A stretch of DNA of 64,000 nucleotides from Pseudomonas sp. R4-35-07 (GTDB lineage: Bacteria > Pseudomonadota > Gammaproteobacteria > Pseudomonadales > Pseudomonadaceae). The first letter of the stretch is position 1. Every line of letters begins with the position of its first letter. The notes under the pieces were generated by a model, which searched no databases, was not told where the DNA came from, and worked only from the letters and a program-made list of their open reading frames with translations. Shown here in pieces: positions 60,996-64,000 of this stretch. The stretch covers positions 3,534,001-3,598,000 of the forward strand of contig NZ_CP027732.1 of the NCBI RefSeq assembly GCF_003852235.1, written 5' to 3'. The position numbers were made by a program, and so were the translations under genes.

Positions 60996-61703
60996 TTAAC
61001 CCGCCAGGCCGACGAACATATCCTGCACATCATCGTGGTTGTCCAGGCCTTCCAGGAAGGCTTCGACTTCCGCCATCTGCTCCTCGCTCAAGCCGGTCAC
61101 CGGGTTCTTCGAGATGTAGCCCAACTTGGCCGACAGCACGGTGAAACCCTGCTCCGGCAAGGCTTTCTGCACCGCATCCAGGTCGGTGGTTTCGGTGATG
61201 AACAGGCTGGTGCCGGCTTCTTCGCCGTCTTCGAAATCCTGGGCGCCGGCTTCGATGGCGGCCATTTCCGGGTCAGCGTCCGGGGTGTCCGGCGAGGCTT
61301 CGATCAGGCCGACGTGGTTGAAGTCCCAGGCCACCGAGCCGGAAGCGCCCAGTTGCCCCTTGCGGAACGCCACGCGGATTTCCGCCACGGTGCGGTTGAT
61401 GTTGTCGGTGACGCACTCGACGATCAACGGCACCTGGTGCGGGGCGAAACCTTCGTAGGTCACGCGGTGGTACTGCACGGTTTCACCAAGCAGACCGGCG
61501 CCCTTCTTGATTGCGCGGTCCAGGGTTTCCTTGGGCATCGAGGCCTTCTTGGCCTGCTCCACCACCAACCGCAAGTGGGCGTTGGTCGAGGTGTCCGCAC
61601 CGTTGCGGGCGGCGATGGTGATTTCTTTCACCAGCTTGCCGAAAATCTTGCCCTTGGCATTGGCTGCCGCTTCTTTATGTTTGACTTTCCACTGTGCGCC
61701 CAT
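60996..61703 (-). CDS. YebC/PmpR-family protein
   Basis: A 235-residue YebC-family protein. Conserved segments: [20 protein letters not shown] at the start, [58 protein letters not shown] then [20 protein letters not shown]. Members either repress transcription (PmpR) or help ribosomes at polyproline stretches. This copy lies away from ruvC, so it is probably the YeeN-like paralogue. The start is the ATG at 61703. Confidence 0.92.
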   Translation of the reverse strand: MGAQWKVKHKEAAANAKGKIFGKLVKEITIAARNGADTSTNAHLRLVVEQAKKASMPKETLDRAIKKGAGLLGETVQYHRVTYEGFAPHQVPLIVECVTDNINRTVAEIRVAFRKGQLGASGSVAWDFNHVGLIEASPDTPDADPEMAAIEAGAQDFEDGEEAGTSLFITETTDLDAVQKALPEQGFTVLSAKLGYISKNPVTGLSEEQMAEVEAFLEGLDNHDDVQDMFVGLAG

Positions 61704-61802
61704 GACTCACTCTCTACTATCCATGGCGCCGAAACGTCTACTGGCCGGCGCTTTGGGGGCAGAGTTTATAGCGCAGCCACGCATCGTTCCACCAAAAAAC
61801 CC

Positions 61803-62660
61803 TCAAGGCGCCAACTCGAAAAACGCCTGGATCAAGCGCAACGACCGACGCCGCTCAAGGCAGCCGAGACTGTGCCGGTTCAGCAGGCCATCGCCGAGGA
61901 TCGGTACGGCGTGTACGCGCGGGTCCTGGCTGACCTCCATCGACGACACCACCCCCACGCCCAACTCGGCGGCAACCGCTTCGGTCACCGCTTCCCGGCT
62001 GTCGAGTTCCAGCAGCACCCTGGGCCGCACCTGGGCGGCCAGGCACGCGTCATCAAACGTACGCCGGGTGATGGAGCTGGGCTCGCGCAGCACCATGATC
62101 ACCTCGTTCAACTGCGCCAGTTCAATGCCCTCGGCCTGCGCCGCCCACGGATGCGCGGCCGGCACCAGCGCGCAGATACGCGACTCGCCCAAGGGTTGCA
62201 GGTGCAGGCCATTGCGCGGTTCCACTTCGGTCAGCACCGCCACGTCTGCATGCTCCGACAACAAGGCCGCGAGGGTTTCCTGGGCATTGCCCAGGCGCAG
62301 GTTCACCGTGATCCCCGGGTAACAGGCACGCAAGCGGGCGATCATCGGCATCACCAGATGCGGGCCGTCCGCCGCCACTTCCAGGCGCCCGGTGAGCAAT
62401 TGGCGATTGGCTTCAAGCATGGCCTGCGCCTCGTCGACCAAACCGAAAATCGCGCGGGTGATCGCCGCCAGGCGCGCGCCCTCTTCGGTCAACTCCACTC
62501 GCCGCGCGGTGCGGCGCAGCAAGGGAATCTGGTAGTGCTCTTCCAGGGCCTTGATATGCCCGGTCACCGCCGGCTGGCTGATGAACAGCCGGGCCGCCGC
62601 CCGGGTAAAACTGCCCTCGCGGGCCACGGCATCGAATGCGCGCAGTTGAAACAGGTTCAT
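61803..62660 (-). CDS. LysR-family regulator of the aminoethylphosphonate genes
   Basis: A 285-residue LysR protein with MNLFQLRAFDAVAREGSFTR then AAARLFISQPAVTGHIKALE (HTH about 16-38) and a C-terminal effector domain. I start at the ATG at 62660; the upstream frame is not LysR-like. It is divergent from phnW, with 111 bases between. A LysR gene in this position is usual in pseudomonads and probably activates phnWX when 2-aminoethylphosphonate is present; this is inferred from context. Confidence 0.9.
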   Translation of the reverse strand: MNLFQLRAFDAVAREGSFTRAAARLFISQPAVTGHIKALEEHYQIPLLRRTARRVELTEEGARLAAITRAIFGLVDEAQAMLEANRQLLTGRLEVAADGPHLVMPMIARLRACYPGITVNLRLGNAQETLAALLSEHADVAVLTEVEPRNGLHLQPLGESRICALVPAAHPWAAQAEGIELAQLNEVIMVLREPSSITRRTFDDACLAAQVRPRVLLELDSREAVTEAVAAELGVGVVSSMEVSQDPRVHAVPILGDGLLNRHSLGCLERRRSLRLIQAFFELAP

Positions 62661-62771
62661 GGCTATCGGCCTCACTGATAGCTCGCATAACAACAAACAA
62701 TTTGATTGATGACAAGCCAAACTGCAATTTAGGCGCCGTAGAGTCGACCCGTTGTTTTACGAGGAGCCACG

Positions 62772-63881
62772 ATGAGCACTGCCGCGCCGATCCTGCTGAC
62801 CCCAGGCCCCCTGACCACGTCACACCGCACCCGTCAGGCGATGATGGTGGACTGGGGTTCATGGGATGAGCGTTTCAACCAACTCACCGCCAGCGTGTGC
62901 GAGCAATTGCTGGCGATCATCCAGGGTGCCGAGCGTCATCATTGCGTGCCGTTGCAAGGCAGCGGCACCTTCGCCGTCGAAGCCGCCATCGGCACCCTGG
63001 TGCCGCGCACTGGCAAGGTGCTGGTGCTGGTCAATGGCGCCTACGGCAAGCGTCTGGCGAAGATCTGTGAAGTGCTTGGCCGTGCATTCAGCACCTTTGA
63101 AACCCTGGAGGACGCACCCACCGCCGCCGCCGATGTGGACCGCCTGCTGCACGCCGACGCCGCCATCACCCATGTCGCGCTGATCCACTGCGAAACCAGC
63201 ACCGGCATCCTCAACCCGCTGGCGCAGATCGCCGAGGTGGTCAAACGCCACGGCAAACGTCTGATCATCGACGCCATGAGCTCCTTCGGTGCATTGCCGA
63301 TCGATGCGCGCGAAGTGCCGTTCGACGCGCTGATCGCCGCCTCCGGCAAATGCCTGGAAGGCGTGCCGGGCATGGGGTTTGTCTTCGTCGAAAAAACCGC
63401 GCTGGCCGCCGCTCGAGGCAACTGTCACTCCCTGGCGATGGACCTGTTCGACCAGCACCACTACATGGCCCAAACCGGCCAATGGCGCTTCACCCCGCCC
63501 ACCCACGTGGTCGCTGCCCTGCACGAAGCGCTGCTGCAATACCACGAAGAAGGCGGCGTGCCCGCCCGCTATCAACGCTACGCCGATAACTGCCAGACAC
63601 TGCTGGACGGCATGGCCGAACTGCACCTGCGCAGCTTCCTGCCAGCGGCGATCCAGGCACCGATCATCGTCACCTTCCACGCGCCGAAGGACCCGCGCTA
63701 CCAGTTCAGGGAGTTCTACGAACGGGTCAAGGCCAAGGGTTTCCTCCTGTATCCGGGCAAATTGACCCAGGTCGAGACCTTCCGCGTGGGCTGCATCGGC
63801 CAGGTCGATGCGACAGGCATGCAGGCCGCCGTCAACGCCATTGCCCAAGTGCTGCAAGACATGGACGTGCAGGACATCTGA
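62772..63881 (+). CDS. phnW: 2-Aminoethylphosphonate-pyruvate transaminase
   Basis: PLP enzyme converting 2-aminoethylphosphonate and pyruvate to phosphonoacetaldehyde and alanine; 369 residues. Typical features: [20 protein letters not shown] at the start, [17 protein letters not shown] (phosphate/PLP loop), [16 protein letters not shown], and the PLP lysine in [20 protein letters not shown] near residue 195. It is followed by phnX 28 bases downstream. Confidence 0.96.
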   Translation: MSTAAPILLTPGPLTTSHRTRQAMMVDWGSWDERFNQLTASVCEQLLAIIQGAERHHCVPLQGSGTFAVEAAIGTLVPRTGKVLVLVNGAYGKRLAKICEVLGRAFSTFETLEDAPTAAADVDRLLHADAAITHVALIHCETSTGILNPLAQIAEVVKRHGKRLIIDAMSSFGALPIDAREVPFDALIAASGKCLEGVPGMGFVFVEKTALAAARGNCHSLAMDLFDQHHYMAQTGQWRFTPPTHVVAALHEALLQYHEEGGVPARYQRYADNCQTLLDGMAELHLRSFLPAAIQAPIIVTFHAPKDPRYQFREFYERVKAKGFLLYPGKLTQVETFRVGCIGQVDATGMQAAVNAIAQVLQDMDVQDI

Positions 63882-63909
63882 TTTCCCCTTTACCGACAGG
63901 ATCTGCACC

Positions 63910-64000
63910 ATGAACTATCAAAACCCCACCACCCTCCAGGCCGTCATCCTCGACTGGGCCGGCACCGTGGTCGACTTCGGCTCGTTTGCGCCCACGCAGA
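63910..64000 (+). CDS. phnX: Phosphonoacetaldehyde hydrolase, N-terminal part (cut by window)
   Basis: Only the first 30 codons are in the window. The reading [20 protein letters not shown] contains the HAD motif I nucleophile aspartate (DWAGT) and the VDFGS segment specific to phosphonatases. Position after phnW confirms it: PhnX splits phosphonoacetaldehyde into acetaldehyde and phosphate. Confidence 0.93.
   Translation, partial: MNYQNPTTLQAVILDWAGTVVDFGSFAPTQ

Overview
The window looks like chromosomal DNA of a Pseudomonas fluorescens-group bacterium. It is GC-rich, genes are tightly packed with many ATGA or TGATG start/stop overlaps, and the spaces between operons carry the paired palindromes (REPINs, core GTGGGAGGGGGCTTG) typical of that group. 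Gene content also fits: an liu leucine-degradation cluster, a Pha/Mrp antiporter, PrrF and Crc-type small RNAs, and phnWX. No tRNA, rRNA, CRISPR array, transposase or prophage module was seen.

Layout. 1-4.8 kb: a branched-chain-type ABC transporter operon (minus strand) led by a shrunken acyl-CoA-synthetase-like protein. 4.9-9.6 kb: a sulfur-acquisition-like set (flavin monooxygenase, a free-standing acyl-CoA-dehydrogenase C-terminal piece, an SfnB-like oxidoreductase), then an XRE-cupin regulator divergent from an EamA exporter. 9.8-15.8 kb: the six-gene pha/mrp cation/proton antiporter operon. 15.9-18.7 kb: an accessory patch with an OlsB-like N-acyltransferase, a divergent acyl-CoA dehydrogenase and a deletion scar containing HxlR and SDR remnants. 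19-23.6 kb: housekeeping genes cysS, glnS, ppiB, lpxH. 23.8-28.5 kb: a MarR-controlled EmrAB-OMF tripartite efflux pump with two clear operators. 28.7-35.8 kb: tamB, tamA, a GNAT and xthA. 36-39.8 kb: a PstS-OmpA fusion protein, and an acyl-CoA dehydrogenase divergent from a LysR regulator.

39.8-49.4 kb is a leucine/isovalerate catabolic region: liuR-liuE, then an acyl-CoA ligase divergent from liuABCD. LiuR-like palindromes lie before both transcription units. Between liuE and the ligase sits a sigma-54-driven small RNA that I identify as crcY, one of the Crc/Hfq antagonist RNAs, with a probable CbrB site upstream. 49.4-52.1 kb: an S24-type repressor lacking its catalytic Ser and Lys, divergent from a DUF6124-like gene, followed by the Fur-controlled sRNA prrF and an M14 carboxypeptidase.

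52.1-58.3 kb: a catalase-like peroxidase and cytochrome b561 operon and an ECF sigma/anti-sigma pair. Both carry the same GGAATA-N15-CGTCT promoter, yet they are separated by a two-gene island (stand-alone NRPS adenylation enzyme plus membrane flavoprotein) and the stub of an enoyl-CoA hydratase. 58.4-64 kb: a ZapE-like ATPase, a leucine-rich-repeat protein kinase, a YebC-family regulator, and the start of an aminoethylphosphonate locus (LysR, phnW, phnX cut by the window edge).

Most promising for new biology: the OlsB-like acyltransferase/dehydrogenase pair, the adenylation/membrane-flavoprotein island inside the ECF-catalase regulon, the LRR-kinase beside ZapE, and the non-cleavable S24 repressor with its paired operators.
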